A DNA stretch of 5,760 nt from an uncultured Collinsella sp. (GTDB taxonomy: Bacteria; Actinomycetota; Coriobacteriia; Coriobacteriales; Coriobacteriaceae), in the NCBI GenBank assembly GCA_902479065.1, contig CABSNM010000049.1:1-5760 (forward strand), read 5' to 3'. Below are positions 5,180 through 5,760 of this stretch, piece by piece. How positions within the stretch are numbered: the first letter of the stretch is position 1; the number at the start of each line of letters is the position of its first letter. The translations under genes were made by a program, and so were the position numbers. The notes beneath the pieces are model-generated. The model was not told the DNA's origin and searched no databases. It was given only the letters and a program-made list of their open reading frames with translations.

Positions 5180-5760
5180 ATGAACACTATCCAGATCAAT
5201 CCGGCCGACAACGTGATCGTCGCGCTGTCGCCGCTTGCCAAGGGCACCGCCGTCGCGGTTCCCGGGGTGGGCGAGGTCGTGGCCGCGGAGGATATTCCGC
5301 AAGGCCACAAGATGGCTGTGCGCTCGATTGCCGCCGGCGAGGACGTCATTAAGTACGGCCTTCCTATCGGACACGTGACGGGCGATGTCCAGCCCGGTCA
5401 GTGGCTCCACACGCACAATGTGAAGACCAACCTTTCGGGCGAGGTCGAGTACACCTACAACCCCACGCATCCGGTCGTTGAGTCGGTTGAGCCCGAGACC
5501 TTTATGGGGTTCCGCCGCGCCGACGGTCGTGCCGCGACGCGCAACGAGCTGTGGATCATCCCCACGGTCGGCTGTGTCAACGAAGTCGCCCGTGCCATGT
5601 GTGAGAAGGCCCAGGATCTGGTCGATGGCTCGCTGGAGGGTGTTTACTACTTCCCGCATCCCTTTGGCTGCTCGCAGACCGGCGCCGACCATGCCCAGAC
5701 GCGTCGTCTGCTGGTGGCGCTCTCGCGTCATCCTAATGCGGCCGGCGTGCTATTCCTGTC
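5180..5760 (+). CDS. uxaA: Altronate dehydratase, N-terminal part (runs off the window)
   Basis: The visible 193 residues are the N-terminal part of an enzyme of about 490-500 residues that dehydrates D-altronate to 2-keto-3-deoxygluconate, the third step of the pathway. E. coli UxaA depends on iron. Residues 1 to about 100 form the SAF-type domain, with I-x-P-x-D-N-V near 6-12, G-H-K near 42-44, D-V-I-K-Y-G-L-P-I-G at 55-64 and H-T-H-N at 77-80, closely parallel to E. coli UxaA. The catalytic part then begins with R-N-E-L-W-I-I-P-T-V-G-C132-V-N and continues to F-G-C164-S-Q-T-G-A-D-H, with cysteines of the conserved GC motifs. The fused SAF plus catalytic form is the UxaA type rather than a split sugar-acid dehydratase. 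The ATG at 5180 follows a modest ribosome site (TAGGA at 5166-5170), weaker than those of uxaC and uxaB. The gene lies 81 bases after uxaB and is probably co-transcribed. The coding sequence is open to the right edge with no frameshift. Confidence 0.96.
   Translation, partial: MNTIQINPADNVIVALSPLAKGTAVAVPGVGEVVAAEDIPQGHKMAVRSIAAGEDVIKYGLPIGHVTGDVQPGQWLHTHNVKTNLSGEVEYTYNPTHPVVESVEPETFMGFRRADGRAATRNELWIIPTVGCVNEVARAMCEKAQDLVDGSLEGVYYFPHPFGCSQTGADHAQTRRLLVALSRHPNAAGVLFL

Overview
The window carries three genes of a bacterial hexuronate (galacturonate/glucuronate) catabolic operon, the candidate regulator gene of that operon, and a small unrelated cysteine-rich membrane protein gene. All genes are on the + strand. 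The DNA is GC-rich. uxaC and uxaB use almost only C- or G-ending codons, and genes are bounded by GC-rich hairpin terminators. Together with a CCTGTCCCTTTTTGG-type repeat near the left end, this suggests a high-GC anaerobic gut actinobacterium of the Coriobacteriia (Collinsella-like). That assignment is inference from style and memory; no marker gene is present.

Layout. At 1-61 is the end of an upstream transcription unit (a TAA at 7-9 and an intrinsic terminator). A REP-like inverted repeat follows at 94-128. At 175-375 is a 66-residue one-pass membrane protein with a cysteine cluster, of the FeoB-associated type, with its own terminator. At 520-1599 is a 359-residue LacI-family regulator. 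The gap 1600-2059 (460 bases) holds a strong terminator for the regulator, a 32-bp inverted repeat enclosing that terminator, and a compact control region. The control region has two palindromes built on GTGAACGTTCAC, which overlap a plausible promoter. At 2060-3487 is uxaC (uronate isomerase), at 3584-5098 uxaB (tagaturonate reductase), and from 5180 to the right edge uxaA (altronate dehydratase, 193 residues visible, cut by the window end).

How the genes work together. UxaC isomerises D-galacturonate to D-tagaturonate (and D-glucuronate to D-fructuronate). UxaB reduces tagaturonate with NADH to D-altronate, and UxaA dehydrates altronate to 2-keto-3-deoxygluconate (KDG). KDG would then be phosphorylated and cleaved by enzymes not in this window. 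The order uxaC-uxaB-uxaA follows the order of the reactions. The gaps of 96 and 81 bases each hold a GC-rich hairpin, so the genes are probably co-transcribed with processing or partial termination between them. The simplest regulatory model is that the upstream LacI-type protein represses from the two palindromes and is released by a hexuronate or pathway intermediate. This is inference from position and operator symmetry.

I found no mobile element gene, CRISPR array, tRNA or rRNA, and nothing that looks like a wholly new system. The most interesting non-coding signals are the dual operator, the long inverted repeat around the regulator's terminator, and the intercistronic hairpins.
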